Source: Petasospora fabianii (lineage: Eukaryota > Ascomycota > Saccharomycetes > Phaffomycetales > Wickerhamomycetaceae). Taken from it: a stretch of DNA of 64,000 bases. The notes under the pieces are model-generated. The model was not told the DNA's origin, did no database searches, and worked only from the letters and a program-made list of their open reading frames with translations. Location: assembly GCA_022641835.1 (NCBI GenBank), contig CP048715.1, forward strand, positions 124,001-188,000. The letters run 5' to 3'. Below are positions 31,401 through 40,600 of the stretch, piece by piece (the first letter of the stretch is position 1; every line of letters starts with the position of its first letter). A program made the position numbers and the translations under genes.

Positions 31401-31753
31401 TTCTCGAACTCAAACTCAGCAATAGAAGGAATGATTCTAGCAATCTGATGACGGATGTTCTTGACGGATTCAGTGAAAGCGGTCTTCAAAATTTCATCCT
31501 TGATATGTGTGCGGGTTGCCTCATCAAGACTCTCCCAGTGCTTAGCAACAAGCTTTCTGGCCTCAACGGCAGCCAAGAAACGATTTTGCTCATTCTGGTT
31601 GGTCTGGACGATTTGAAGGAGAGCTGGAAGAGCGACTGGCTGGACATAGAACTCCGAAGAGAGCTTAGCAGTGGCAGCCTTAATCACGCTGGAGTCAGGG
31701 GTCGCGGCCTGAATAAGGAGCTGCTCAAGAGCAGCGACAAACTGGGAATCCAT
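28421..31753 (-). CDS. KAP123: Karyopherin beta / importin Kap123
   Basis: The 1110-aa HEAT-repeat import receptor carries ribosomal proteins and histones into the nucleus. From the ATG at 31753 it begins MDSQFVAALEQLL, matching yeast Kap123 (MDQQFLSQLEQTL), and conservation continues to the end (LLKYLNSNFNGVVSQNEILASVIA). The frame is open six codons further upstream only through a GTG, so the ATG is the start. An acidic loop (EAELDDEEDDNENEESDPSS) near residue 330 is shared with the family. Conserved blocks include FILFSLLESGIAEI and DNGDSSYLQ. The gene diverges from ALG3 across about 200 bp. Confidence 0.95.
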   Translation of the reverse strand: MDSQFVAALEQLLIQAATPDSSVIKAATAKLSSEFYVQPVALPALLQIVQTNQNEQNRFLAAVEARKLVAKHWESLDEATRTHIKDEILKTAFTESVKNIRHQIARIIPSIAEFEFEKGKWTEIFQILITASTDDSSVQNKETAVFILFSLLESGIAEIGNNIGSFIELFTKTAADQSSIDVRIYSVLCLGVCSAIAEGVVDENPSLAGLVQNAIPSMVQVLKEVIAAGDSVHAKMVFNTFNDLLLLDTKLLGDNIVGLIQIMIEIALNTDVDEDIRNFSIQFLSSAVTFRKNKIISKKLGRDITLAALKIASSEIDIEAELDDEEDDNENEESDPSSLALRLIAISASELPPSQVVNTIFEQLPAMLGSSNQFERRAGVLSMGVAVVGAPDYYTTQLEKIMTALVAGLKDSELIVRVAALRSLSELISELKEYMSKYYEQLLPLLIEAIDSATHATVYKYACTSLDVLIEYMSVEAVSKYIDPLMTKLFHMLQVTENSKLRAIIVSAIGSTAYAAGSSFIPYFAKSIETLEPYIKDAAAIEGMSDDDIELRALSFENISTMARAVKSETFGQFAAPLIDAAYAAIQSDNSRLKESGFAFITNMAKVYGKEFAPFLPNILPEIYRCLEQEEFALGGQDDDENELGEEEDFQDNFQVHTGITIEKDIAAIALAELALGTKELFIPHVEKSVTALIEQAKESYGMRETALTSLWKVADALMSTQLQPKKFPKGAPSGSYIDSNTLAVVQQARALSIESLPEEYEFAMVTAILESITELLFKYGPIIVMDNGDSSYLQKLCGDLMTIIKGEHLCQTLDDEELADDEELDSSESDSLLYESALELLVALATALGPNFDQIFGSFKDIIATAATGKDKAKRITAVGALADISIGLKEANPYTDSLLQLLVERLQNDKSVEVRGNAAYGVGVLVFYGQADYSSTYPAIFNALSQLLSKVEKKAANVAEDDEETQDNVNRGFANACGCVARLALKHQDATPLNVVLPSLFEHLPLKIAFEENKPIFELFIKLYHSGNQEIVQYTPKVLEIFAHVFVKQAEIEKLERESTLGREENIDALKQFDGAEIKNNVVELLKYLNSNFNGVVSQNEILASVIA

Positions 31754-31948
31754 GGTGGAAGGTCGAGGCACACCGTGGTTTCAAGCCGAGTATAAGGATG
31801 ATCAAAGGTTGTCCTCAAGCAGAATGTGGTACTCCAGACCGAACTCATCGCGTAGGATCAACAAAAAAATTTGGCGGTTCGGGCACGCAGGCACATCCGG
31901 ACACCTTATGCTATAGCATAGTCGATTTGTACTGGCCCAACGAGATCT

Positions 31949-33433
31949 ATGAGATGGGGTTTCCAGACTGATGAGGGGCACCAGCGTTCGACATTCCTCA
32001 CGATGCCATCAATTCCACAGGAGGCTGATACTCCAGAAGAAGTGAGACAAGAATCCAAGCCAGATCTCCCCGAGTTGACAGTTGCAAATCTGCTAGGTGA
32101 CCTCAAGACTGCTATTAACTTTCTTATCTTCGACCACGATGCCAATGTCTTCGTCATCCCTGTCTTGCTGATGGTGGAGTCCATCGCCTGCAAGGCCATC
32201 CAGTCCCATGTACCCTATACTGAGATTGACTACACTGCTTACATGGAGCAAATCAAGATAATTCAAAGCGGTGAACTCAACTACGACAACATTTATGGTG
32301 GCACTGGTCCTCTCGTCTATCCAGCTGGTCATGTTTGGATATACAGATTCATGCATTGGCTGACTCAAGACACCAAGTTCATGTCCCTTGGTCAAGGATT
32401 CTTTGGTTACTTATATGTTCTCAACCTTGCGGTTGTAATGCTGATATACTACAACATGCAGACCCCACCATGGGTCATCTACCTGCTTTCCATTTCCAAA
32501 AGGCTACACTCCATTTACATCCTCAGACTTTTCAACGATTGCTTCACCACTTATTTCGTTGTGTTGACTGTGCTCTCTCTTCAATATGCTGGTATTTACA
32601 AAAACTCACTAGCTAGCCTCTCCAAAGCAATCACGAACATTGGTGCTCCTTTGCTGTACAGTCTCGCTATCTCCATCAAGATGAACGCATTGTTGTACCT
32701 GCCAGGCTTCCTTCTGGTGACATATCTTTTGAATGATGCCAAACTTGTCTCGCTCATTACGCCACTGGCTGTTATTACATCTGTTCAGGCTATTGTCGGC
32801 TACGAATTCTTATTTAATGGTGCAGTGATCAGAGATGCATACCTGTCTGGTGCCTTCAACTTCAAGAGAAAGTTCCTCTACGAATGGACTGTTAACTGGA
32901 GATTCCTGTCTGAGGAAACTTTCCTTGATGTTAACTTCCACAAGTGTCTTTTAATTGCTCAGTTGGGTCTTCTCATCTTCTTCTTGGTCACTAAGTGGTC
33001 ATCCCCAAAGGTTTCTGGAAAGGCGCTCACCACGACTATCACCGACGCTCTTCAGATATTCAAGGCCAACATTTCTGACTCACATGCTATCAACAACCCG
33101 GTATCTGCTGCGCACTACATAGCTGGTGTTATGATGGCATCTAACTTCATCGGTGTCATTTGCTCCAGAAGCCTTCACTATCAGTTCCTTTCGTGGTATG
33201 CTTGGACCTTCCCATACCTTCTTTACTCAAGTGGTGCTAATGTTGTTGTGTGTGCGCTGGTAGCCGTTCTACACGAGTGGTGCTGGAATGTTTACCCATC
33301 TACGCCTCTCTCTTCTGGTGTGCTGCTTGGTATTAACCTGACGGTTCTGCTGGGATATTGGCTGTCCGTTGTTGACCTACCGTCCAAGGCTACATCCGAC
33401 GCGATTGAAAAGGAGAGTAAGAAGAATAAATAA
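31949..33433 (+). CDS. ALG3: Dol-P-Man alpha-1,3-mannosyltransferase Alg3
   Basis: Alg3 adds the first dolichol-phosphate-linked mannose to Man5GlcNAc2-PP-dolichol in the ER lumen during N-glycan precursor assembly. The frame encodes 494 aa from the first ATG. A second in-frame ATG at 32003 would give 476 aa and is closer to the family length (458 in S. cerevisiae). The polytopic protein carries YTEIDYTAYMEQI with the catalytic-loop acidic residue, YGGTGPLVYPAGHVWIY, SKRLHSIYILRLFNDCFTT and the C-terminal CSRSLHYQFLSWYAWT, all nearly identical to yeast Alg3. A lysine-rich end (EKESKKNK) fits an ER retention signal. Confidence 0.95.
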   Translation: MRWGFQTDEGHQRSTFLTMPSIPQEADTPEEVRQESKPDLPELTVANLLGDLKTAINFLIFDHDANVFVIPVLLMVESIACKAIQSHVPYTEIDYTAYMEQIKIIQSGELNYDNIYGGTGPLVYPAGHVWIYRFMHWLTQDTKFMSLGQGFFGYLYVLNLAVVMLIYYNMQTPPWVIYLLSISKRLHSIYILRLFNDCFTTYFVVLTVLSLQYAGIYKNSLASLSKAITNIGAPLLYSLAISIKMNALLYLPGFLLVTYLLNDAKLVSLITPLAVITSVQAIVGYEFLFNGAVIRDAYLSGAFNFKRKFLYEWTVNWRFLSEETFLDVNFHKCLLIAQLGLLIFFLVTKWSSPKVSGKALTTTITDALQIFKANISDSHAINNPVSAAHYIAGVMMASNFIGVICSRSLHYQFLSWYAWTFPYLLYSSGANVVVCALVAVLHEWCWNVYPSTPLSSGVLLGINLTVLLGYWLSVVDLPSKATSDAIEKESKKNK

Positions 33434-34011
33434 TCGCCTCATCGCTGTGGTGACTCGTAATTATATTGAATCATGATCAGCATCACCAGTAGCACGACTG
33501 ATTTCATGCATGTGATGGCCCTACGCGGGCCGTATCGAGCAGGTGATAATCCCTGCTATAATACCAACCCTTAAGTCAGCCTCTCTATTGCATGCTTTGA
33601 TCGACCGGCTGCTAACACATGTAGAAGTACAATAAATCAAAACGTGTAATTAACTATGAAAACAAAAGGTCGACCATAATATAGCCCACTTTTTAACGTT
33701 CACCAAAAGAAATAAACAAGACGACCGGGCGAGTAAGGGGGCCGCAGAAAGGTATGGTAGCCATTGTCAGAGAGACACGTGAGAAAACAACACACATTAC
33801 ATAACAACCAGTGAAAAGAATTCACAAAAGAGAAGGACAAGCAACAAGTGGAGGAAAAAAAAAACAAAAAAACAGACAATACCAGGAAAGGAACGAAGAA
33901 GATGTATAAACTAATAGAAAAGACAAGAACAATCATGACAGACATAACAGCAAAGGAGATCTACCCCTTAGACAGATGAGGAGTATCAACTGCTCATAAT
34001 CAAAACCCATA
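33434..34011. other. Convergent intergenic region ALG3 / FLO8
   Basis: 578 bp, A-rich on the plus strand near 33650..33950. It holds both 3' ends. No gene is seen. Confidence 0.5.
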
Positions 34012-36237
34012 TCACTCCGTAGCTTCAACACTGTCCCTCCAATAACTATCAAAGCCCATATCGGCACCGTCAGTATTGAGGAATGTTTCCAAGTTGAAGT
34101 TACCATCACCAGAAATCTCATTGGAGAAATCAGAAAGTGCAAAGTCAGGGTACAGATCACCACCCATCGGCTGAGCACCATTCATAGCATGGCCACCGAG
34201 GGTAACATCCGCCGCAAACACTCCCGTATTTGCATTCAGATCGTTTGAATCAGTAAGCATTATGTCACCGTTGTTGATGGCATTCTCAGAGTTTGGTGGT
34301 GTTAGTTGAGAAGCGTTGGATGGTGTACCATTCTCCTCCTTAATCGTCTTATTAGTCTGAGAGTTGTTGGTAGCGTTCTTTTTGGATGTGGCGGTACTGG
34401 CACTGCTTGAGGCACCCAAAGTCGTTGGTGGATTTGGCGTGAGCGGTGTTGTTGGTGTTGGAGGTTCGGAGTTGTTACCAGCTGCGGTGGCCTTCTTCCC
34501 CTTCCTTCTCGACACCACAGACTTCTTACGACCCGTTGCTGTACCTACTTGAGAGCCACTGACACCAGGAGACGCACCAGTTGGTGTACCAGCGGTCTTG
34601 GTGTTTTTTGGTGGCGGCATCTTCTTCTGCTTCTCCTTCTTAGATTCGGTTGGAGTGGAGTCCTTCTTCGACGTGTTGAGCATCTTCTTGTTCTCCCTTT
34701 CAAGTAACAACAACTGCATCTGGTAGTCGTGCAAAGCACCTGAACCATTAGACGAGGAAATGTTGTCCTTGTCAGTCTGCTGAACTAGTGGAGATGGCAT
34801 GTTGGCAGTCGAACCGCCGTTCTTGACGGAAACAGTCATTGGTGATGGATTATCACCATCTCTACCTGTGATTGGGGAACCTGACAGTGGTGAGTTCTTA
34901 TTGGACATGTCATCTCGTCTCTGCTTCTTGTTTGGGCTAGTACCACCTCTTTGAGGAACATTTGAGCCCTGTGATGGGGCCTGCTGCGGCTGACCAGTCT
35001 GATGGGCATAAGGGATACGTCCAGACATAGGCTGCTTGAACTGTTGCTGTTGCTGTTGTTGTTGTTGCTGCTGTTGTTGTTGCATCTGGATATACTGTTG
35101 ATGTCTCAATTGATTCATTTGAAATTGTGCCTGGACCTGTTGGGCACGGGCAAAGTTTGGAGGCATACCGCCCATACCATTAGCACCTGGAGCATTTCTC
35201 TTTTGGCCTGCAAAGAGCTGATTCTGTTGCTGTTGGAAGTGCTGTTGAACCTCTTGCTGTTGCTGAGATGGCTGGATAGCTTGTTGTGGTCCCATGGCAT
35301 ACGAGCCATCGCTGGACTGTTGGTTTATCGCAGTGGCACCCATTGGCTGCTGGAACTGGCCAAACTGACCAGGGTTCTGCTGCTGTTGAATCGGAAGCTG
35401 TTGGTTGAGAGCCATTGGAGTGCTGTTAGGACCAGCACTTACTGGTGTACCATTTGGAATGGCACTTACCGGTGTACCAACACCTGCACCATTAGCTGTG
35501 ATAGGTTGTTGTTGTGGAGCACCTTGGCTCTGTGGAGTTGGTGCACTGAGTGGGGGAGCACCAGATCCTGGGTGTGACTGAGAAGTAATGTTTGGATGTG
35601 GTTGTTGTGGAGTAGGCTGAGAGTGTGATAAAGGCGGTTGGCCCTGACCTGGTCGCTGTGGATGTGGGGAGTGCGACGCCTGCTGGGCCATCATAAGGGG
35701 CTGCTGCTGCTGTTGTTGTTGATGCTGCTGCTGTTGGATCATGTACTGTTGGATCTGTGGCTGGAGACCAGCGGCGGCAGCAGCAGCAGCTTGGGCATGA
35801 GCAGCATGGAAAGTTGAGTTGTGCAAAGCATGTTCCTTGTGTTGCCTGAGTAGCTGAATCTGGTAATATTGCTGAGCATTTTCGGAACCACCACGGTGTG
35901 TTCTGGCGTTGAAGACATCCCAAAAGATCTGCCACCATTCATAAAGAAAGCCTTGTGGAGCATCGAGAGAAATTGCGAGTGGTAACAGGTCCTTCTGCGG
36001 TGGACGTTTAACAGCCTTTGCTGTTGATGCACCAGTTGGTATATCAGCTTCTTTGATGAAACTCTGCGCAGTCCTGGAAAGAGATGACTTGATGAGGAAG
36101 TCATAAACGTATGCATTCAAAAGCTGTTTGGAGTTTGTGGATTTCAAATCATTGACGTAGCGATTATCTTGGCCGTTGCCCGTAAGATTAGAGCCACCTA
36201 GGCCACCTTTGTTCGGGCCAGACGGTTGATTGTTCAT
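34012..36237 (-). CDS. FLO8: LisH-domain transcription activator Flo8
   Basis: Flo8 works below cAMP/PKA to switch on flocculins, filamentous and invasive growth, and adhesion genes. The 741-aa product has a LisH motif at about residues 38-70 (LLNAYVYDFLIKSSLSRTAQSFIKEADIP), followed by the conserved LDAPQGFLYEWWQIFWDVFNARTHRG, which is the Flo8/Som1 hallmark. The middle is dominated by Gln runs and Pro/Ser/Thr-rich sequence. The C-terminus has an acidic, hydrophobic stretch (YPDFALSDFSNEISGDGNFNLETF) that looks like an activation domain. A GC/CAG-type repeat codes a long polyQ at 35041..35084. A very long 1.9-kb upstream region is typical of genes under complex control. Mss11 also has LisH, but the WEW-like hallmark fits Flo8. 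Confidence 0.87.
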   Translation of the reverse strand: MNNQPSGPNKGGLGGSNLTGNGQDNRYVNDLKSTNSKQLLNAYVYDFLIKSSLSRTAQSFIKEADIPTGASTAKAVKRPPQKDLLPLAISLDAPQGFLYEWWQIFWDVFNARTHRGGSENAQQYYQIQLLRQHKEHALHNSTFHAAHAQAAAAAAAGLQPQIQQYMIQQQQHQQQQQQQPLMMAQQASHSPHPQRPGQGQPPLSHSQPTPQQPHPNITSQSHPGSGAPPLSAPTPQSQGAPQQQPITANGAGVGTPVSAIPNGTPVSAGPNSTPMALNQQLPIQQQQNPGQFGQFQQPMGATAINQQSSDGSYAMGPQQAIQPSQQQQEVQQHFQQQQNQLFAGQKRNAPGANGMGGMPPNFARAQQVQAQFQMNQLRHQQYIQMQQQQQQQQQQQQQQFKQPMSGRIPYAHQTGQPQQAPSQGSNVPQRGGTSPNKKQRRDDMSNKNSPLSGSPITGRDGDNPSPMTVSVKNGGSTANMPSPLVQQTDKDNISSSNGSGALHDYQMQLLLLERENKKMLNTSKKDSTPTESKKEKQKKMPPPKNTKTAGTPTGASPGVSGSQVGTATGRKKSVVSRRKGKKATAAGNNSEPPTPTTPLTPNPPTTLGASSSASTATSKKNATNNSQTNKTIKEENGTPSNASQLTPPNSENAINNGDIMLTDSNDLNANTGVFAADVTLGGHAMNGAQPMGGDLYPDFALSDFSNEISGDGNFNLETFLNTDGADMGFDSYWRDSVEATE
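35041..35084 (-). repeat. Polyglutamine-coding repeat in FLO8
   Basis: About 14-15 consecutive Gln codons, a mix of CAA and CAG. Several shorter Gln runs lie on both sides. Confidence 0.9.
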
Positions 36238-37149
36238 GAGGAGAGCTGCGATAGGAAATTTCGGTGATATTCAAACGATATTCAAACCTCCCCTTTTGTG
36301 GATCGTTTGTGGAGAGTGGGCGACGGTGTTGGTATGCCAAACGTGGGCGATCAGCACGGATGGTGAGGCGTGTGGTGATGCTGAGGCCGAACAGAGAACG
36401 AGACGATTGGAAGCTGGCACTGAATGCAATTTCTGGAGTGTCTGTGGATAGCTTTACAGAACGTTGTCTCCTGTCCCGAGGAATATGCGTAGCAATGCCT
36501 TGAAGGGTATCACCAGTGCTGTGGTTATCGTAGCACAACTCTCTGGGTGAACGCGCGCTTAATGTCGTTGAAGGGTGAACAGTGGGCTGTAGTTGAGCTA
36601 TGGAGCGTGTAGGTTCCGTGTACCGTGGAGAGATGGTAGGTTGGCGGATGGAGCACGCTGTGCGTAGCGTATGTGAAGAATGGGCGGTAACGGGTGCTTT
36701 GTTGAAGATGGCGAGCTCTGTCTGGCGTGTAGGAGATTCCTGCGACCAAAATGGCGCTTTCGTCAAGTTTCGTTTCTTTTGCCAGCACGGGCAATTTTTT
36801 TGCAGTGCCTGGTTGACGCACGCACAGAAGCCGGCGCGCTCTAGGCAGGAACTGCGACACTCGCTATGCCGAGCTAGTGGGAAAACGACAGCGACCTACG
36901 CAGGAAATTATTTAATTCGGGGTAAGGGGCCGACAAGTAGCCCCCGTGTTCCTAGAAAAGACGCACATGCAAGCGACGCCTAAGCAAGACGAAACTTATT
37001 TTACCTTTGATAACCACTGTGGTTCATACAGAGGGCCTTGGTTACTGAACGTTCCACAGAGTATATCGCCAATAAACATAGGTATGCTTCAGCTCTTACC
37101 ATTAGTAAACTTACACATCTTCTCTCAGAACTACCCATGTGACGAAAAC

Positions 37150-37164
37150 AAAAAAAAAAAAAAA
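37150..37164 (+). repeat. Poly-A run (15 A)
   Basis: Fifteen adenines on the plus strand. Confidence 0.95.
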
Positions 37165-37499
37165 GATAAGGATTCTCAAGGGTGTGGGTGGCTGACTGGA
37201 TCCGCGTAGGGATTGACCAATCTTGCGACCAGCAACCACTTTTGTATACAACGTGATCACAGAGCAACTAGGGCTAGAGGAACAATCTAGCTAATATCAC
37301 CCAATAGGAAAACAAGCGCCACTAGTGTTATTGGTAATGCCCCGCCATCGAAACTCACTTTACTCACCCCTCCTTTCCCCTCTCCTGCCCAGGTTAGACA
37401 GGCCGGGTAAGTAGTGGTTCGGGCAGCAAACGAATGTCCGTTAACCTGTTTTCTCGACCAATCAAAATCGGGGTTCATTCACCGGCGTTCCCTCCTAAG

Positions 37500-37805
37500 G
37501 GCCCGCGCCTCGGTGGGAACCAACGTGTGAGAAAGTTGGGCGGCCCGACAGAGCTTAAGTGTTAAGGTGGGCGGTAGCCTCAATCGCAGAAGATGTCTCT
37601 CTCACAATACACGAACCACGAGTGGTCACCTTGAATGGACAACCTCATATCAGGGAGCGGAGGTTCCTGAAGCGGGCTGCTAGAAGATCAACGCCGGCAC
37701 CCGCATGAAGACAATAGGCTTGACAGCTGTACAAGCCGCCTTAACAGACGTTCTTGTTGCCCGCGGACAGCCAGCCTCAGTTTTTTTTTTTTTTTTTTTT
37801 TTTTT
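37500..37805 (+). ncRNA. Candidate structured Pol III-type non-coding RNA (unidentified)
   Basis: A GC-rich stretch in an otherwise mixed region has several small perfect hairpins (37520..37539, 37650..37670, 37717..37737) and ends directly in 25 Ts on the plus strand. Long T runs are strong Pol III stop signals, so a Pol III RNA of about 300 nt is possible. I looked for landmarks of SRP RNA, RNase P, RNase MRP and U RNAs and found no convincing match. Exact ends are guesses. Confidence 0.25.
37781..37805 (+). repeat. Poly-T run (25 T)
   Basis: Twenty-five thymines on the plus strand, the longest homopolymer in the window. Possible Pol III terminator. Confidence 0.95.
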
Positions 37806-38136
37806 GTCTTCACCAAAGACTTAATATAGATAAGAGTTGGTGATTAAGCATTATTTGGTTAGAAGCTACTGAATACACTCAGCCACTTGGACGATGAGGA
37901 ATTCTCACGCTCAAAAAAACGGCGGTTGACGTGCGTTCAAGATCTTCATGTGCTGTGCTGCGCTCAAGTGTTGGGCGGTTCTAAATGTCTGCACAAGCAC
38001 CAACCAGAGATACGAAACGGCTCATGGTCCCCAGAAATCTAGCCTACTGACGTAGTATGTAGTCAATTTTTTGTTTTTCGTTCTCAAAGAACACTTGGTT
38101 TTATTGGAATCTAGTGTTCATTATACGTCACCAACA

Positions 38137-40314
38137 TCAAGCATTCTCAACCACATTGGTGATGTCTTTCAAGGTTATTAGACCAACGAACAAGCCATCT
38201 TTGCAAAACATGACAAATCTAGGCTTCATCTTGAAGAAGACTTCAACAAGAGACGGCAATGGAATATCCGGACTTAGAATAATGTGATCATGTTCAACGA
38301 GGAACGACAATCGCTGCGTGTCGTCATCCATTCGATCATTGGCATCAAATGACACCAGTTTATGTGAGTTATAGCTCGACGAAGCGTGAATTCTGAAGTA
38401 CTCTTCCTGCAGATCGGATGTTCCGATCCATCCAACCAAGCGAGGCATATCTCTGCTCTTCAAGATCGGAACACCCTGGTATTTCAGGGCTGTGAAATGT
38501 TCAAGCTCGCCAACGGTAGGATGATCCTCGACGTAGACCACCTCGAGATCTTCCAGCTTTTTCATAACCTCCGAAGCTTTTGTCAGAGGCAATGGTCTGT
38601 TAACCTCAATTAGATATGGGTATCCAAAAAACTTGATCCATTGGTCATAACAATTGAGGGTATCGTACTTGTCGTTCGTCCAGCGAGCCACAATGACGGT
38701 GATCATGATAGGCAATACATATGACAAGGCACCTGTGAGCTCAAACACCGTAACAACAACCCACACCGTCATCTTAGTAGTACCAGCCAAGAAGGCCGCA
38801 GATCCAACAACAGCGTAGGCACCTGGTGAGATACATAGCTCTGGGGATGTGCTGCACATATCAGTTAAAAAGGGTGAAGACTGTTGCACTTTTTCCATGA
38901 AAATACCAAGAACACGGCCAAAGATTGCACCAATAGCCAAAGATGGCATGAGGACACCGGCAGGAAGTATCGTACCGAATGTGTAAGCCGTGAGGAGCGT
39001 AGCGACAACACCGCTAGTAATCAAGCTGGCAAGTGTGTATCCACCAGCAGCTGAACAAAGATCACCAACGACATTTTCATCTATAACATCACAGTCCTGA
39101 TACAATCTGCGAATGAGGACAGTCAAAGGTAATCTTGGGAAAACAAGGGGGTAACACACAACGGAGGTAACAAAGGCAAGGATGACAACCTCTAGCATTT
39201 CGTATTTAAGCCCGCTAGAGATGATCAGCTCCTTTCTCATTCTTGCAAATCTCATATTGAATTTGCTGAAGATTCTCCCGTAGAATCCGCCCATAACACC
39301 AAGCAGCACAAATCCTGGTAATTCCAGACCTAGCCATTGGTTATTCATTTCAACAAAAATGTTGATGCCCTCTTTAAACGCGTTAAGCACAACAACACCA
39401 GACATTGCACAGAAAAAAGAGATCCACATCTTGTCACTCGGACTGAAATAAGAGGTAAGCTGTTCGAGAGTGAAGATAACACCAGAAATTGGTGCATTGA
39501 ATGCAGTCGATATACCAGCAGCTGTGGCTGCAAGTAAAAGTTCACGTCTCTTAGCTTCATTTTGATCGAGCATTGGGAAGACCCTAATCAACATATCAGC
39601 ACATACGCATGCAATGTGCACAAGTGGCCCTTCCTTGCCAATCCAGAGATTGGCACTGACACCGAGGCCCAAGCCGAACAACTTCTTTATCATTGTCTTA
39701 TCGTTGAGAAAATCTTCCAGCACAACTCCACTAATAATAGTCTTCATCTCGGCAATACCAGAAGTCCTCACAAATGGAGCGTCTTTGACAATATATGCAG
39801 CAGAAGCAGCTAATATCACAGAAGTGAGAATGAAGACAAAATACTTGTAAAGGAAACTTCCAAATGCCGCTTCTGCAATACCTGTGACATCTGCCCAAGT
39901 AGCCCAGCTCTCGCAAACCGCCCTCTCCTTGACACCATCACCAATACCAGCGCAGCAGTGGCGCTTCGTGAAGTAGAACCCATCTCTGCAAATACCATCT
40001 TTGAGATCAGTGGCCCATTCGTAACTGTAATCAAGCGAGCTTGTGAGCACTCCAATAAGGGCACCTGTTCCGATCAATACAATCCATCGTGACATTTTTC
40101 TAATGTACTTGTTCCACATCGAGCTGTCATCTGATACAACCTTCAACTCTCGGTGACGCTCATATTCGTGGGCCCATTCAATTGAGTCGAGATGTTTGTA
40201 TGCCTTGGGCCGTAGTGAGACTTGATTAAGGGTAGTTGTGTCAGCGGAAAAATCATAGTTGATGATGGGGATACCATCCCATCGCGTGTCCGACATCGAT
40301 CGATAATCTCTCAT
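38137..40314 (-). CDS. GEF1: CLC-family chloride channel / exchanger, GEF1-like
   Basis: The protein is 725 aa from the ATG at 40314, with an alternative ATG at 40296. The frame is open to 40377 only through a GTG. It has about eleven to twelve helices of the CLC fold and two C-terminal CBS domains (about 590-725). The gating glutamate lies in WIGKEGPLVH, the proton glutamate in FTLEQL, the central tyrosine in SPGAYAVVG, and the selectivity loop reads RTSGIAEMK where many relatives have GSGIPE. These residues fit a Cl-/H+ exchanger of the Golgi, endosome or vacuole. Yeast Gef1 is needed for ion balance and iron/copper loading. The sequence looks more like the second fungal CLC subfamily than strict Gef1, so the symbol is less certain than the family. 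Confidence 0.8.
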   Translation of the reverse strand: MRDYRSMSDTRWDGIPIINYDFSADTTTLNQVSLRPKAYKHLDSIEWAHEYERHRELKVVSDDSSMWNKYIRKMSRWIVLIGTGALIGVLTSSLDYSYEWATDLKDGICRDGFYFTKRHCCAGIGDGVKERAVCESWATWADVTGIAEAAFGSFLYKYFVFILTSVILAASAAYIVKDAPFVRTSGIAEMKTIISGVVLEDFLNDKTMIKKLFGLGLGVSANLWIGKEGPLVHIACVCADMLIRVFPMLDQNEAKRRELLLAATAAGISTAFNAPISGVIFTLEQLTSYFSPSDKMWISFFCAMSGVVVLNAFKEGINIFVEMNNQWLGLELPGFVLLGVMGGFYGRIFSKFNMRFARMRKELIISSGLKYEMLEVVILAFVTSVVCYPLVFPRLPLTVLIRRLYQDCDVIDENVVGDLCSAAGGYTLASLITSGVVATLLTAYTFGTILPAGVLMPSLAIGAIFGRVLGIFMEKVQQSSPFLTDMCSTSPELCISPGAYAVVGSAAFLAGTTKMTVWVVVTVFELTGALSYVLPIMITVIVARWTNDKYDTLNCYDQWIKFFGYPYLIEVNRPLPLTKASEVMKKLEDLEVVYVEDHPTVGELEHFTALKYQGVPILKSRDMPRLVGWIGTSDLQEEYFRIHASSSYNSHKLVSFDANDRMDDDTQRLSFLVEHDHIILSPDIPLPSLVEVFFKMKPRFVMFCKDGLFVGLITLKDITNVVENA

Positions 40315-40600
40315 GACCCACCAATGTCGCAAATGAATAAGAAAGAATAAAGAGATGATGAGGGAAGATTGGTACACCGATCAAATATACTGCTTTAGAT
40401 ACACGATGTCACGAATAGACCCGCGCACACGTAGATCCAGAGATGTTCGGGTGTGTAATCGACGCCAAAATTTTGTAAACAAGGCGAAGGAAGAGCCAAC
40501 GACGACGGAGCATGAAGTCCCAGCCCAAGCAACTAACGACTCTTATAACAACCAAAAGAGGCTGTTAATCAACCCCTAAACATCAATCAACCCACTGACA

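Larger units (their letters stand above)
36238..38136. other. Long gene-free region FLO8 / GEF1
   Basis: 1.9 kb between the FLO8 start and the GEF1-like stop, both genes on the minus strand. It is the FLO8 promoter side plus unassigned sequence. It holds an A15 run (37150..37164), a GC-rich segment with several small inverted repeats (about 37440..37780), and a T25 run (37781..37805). Short open frames have no protein character I recognise. Confidence 0.55.
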
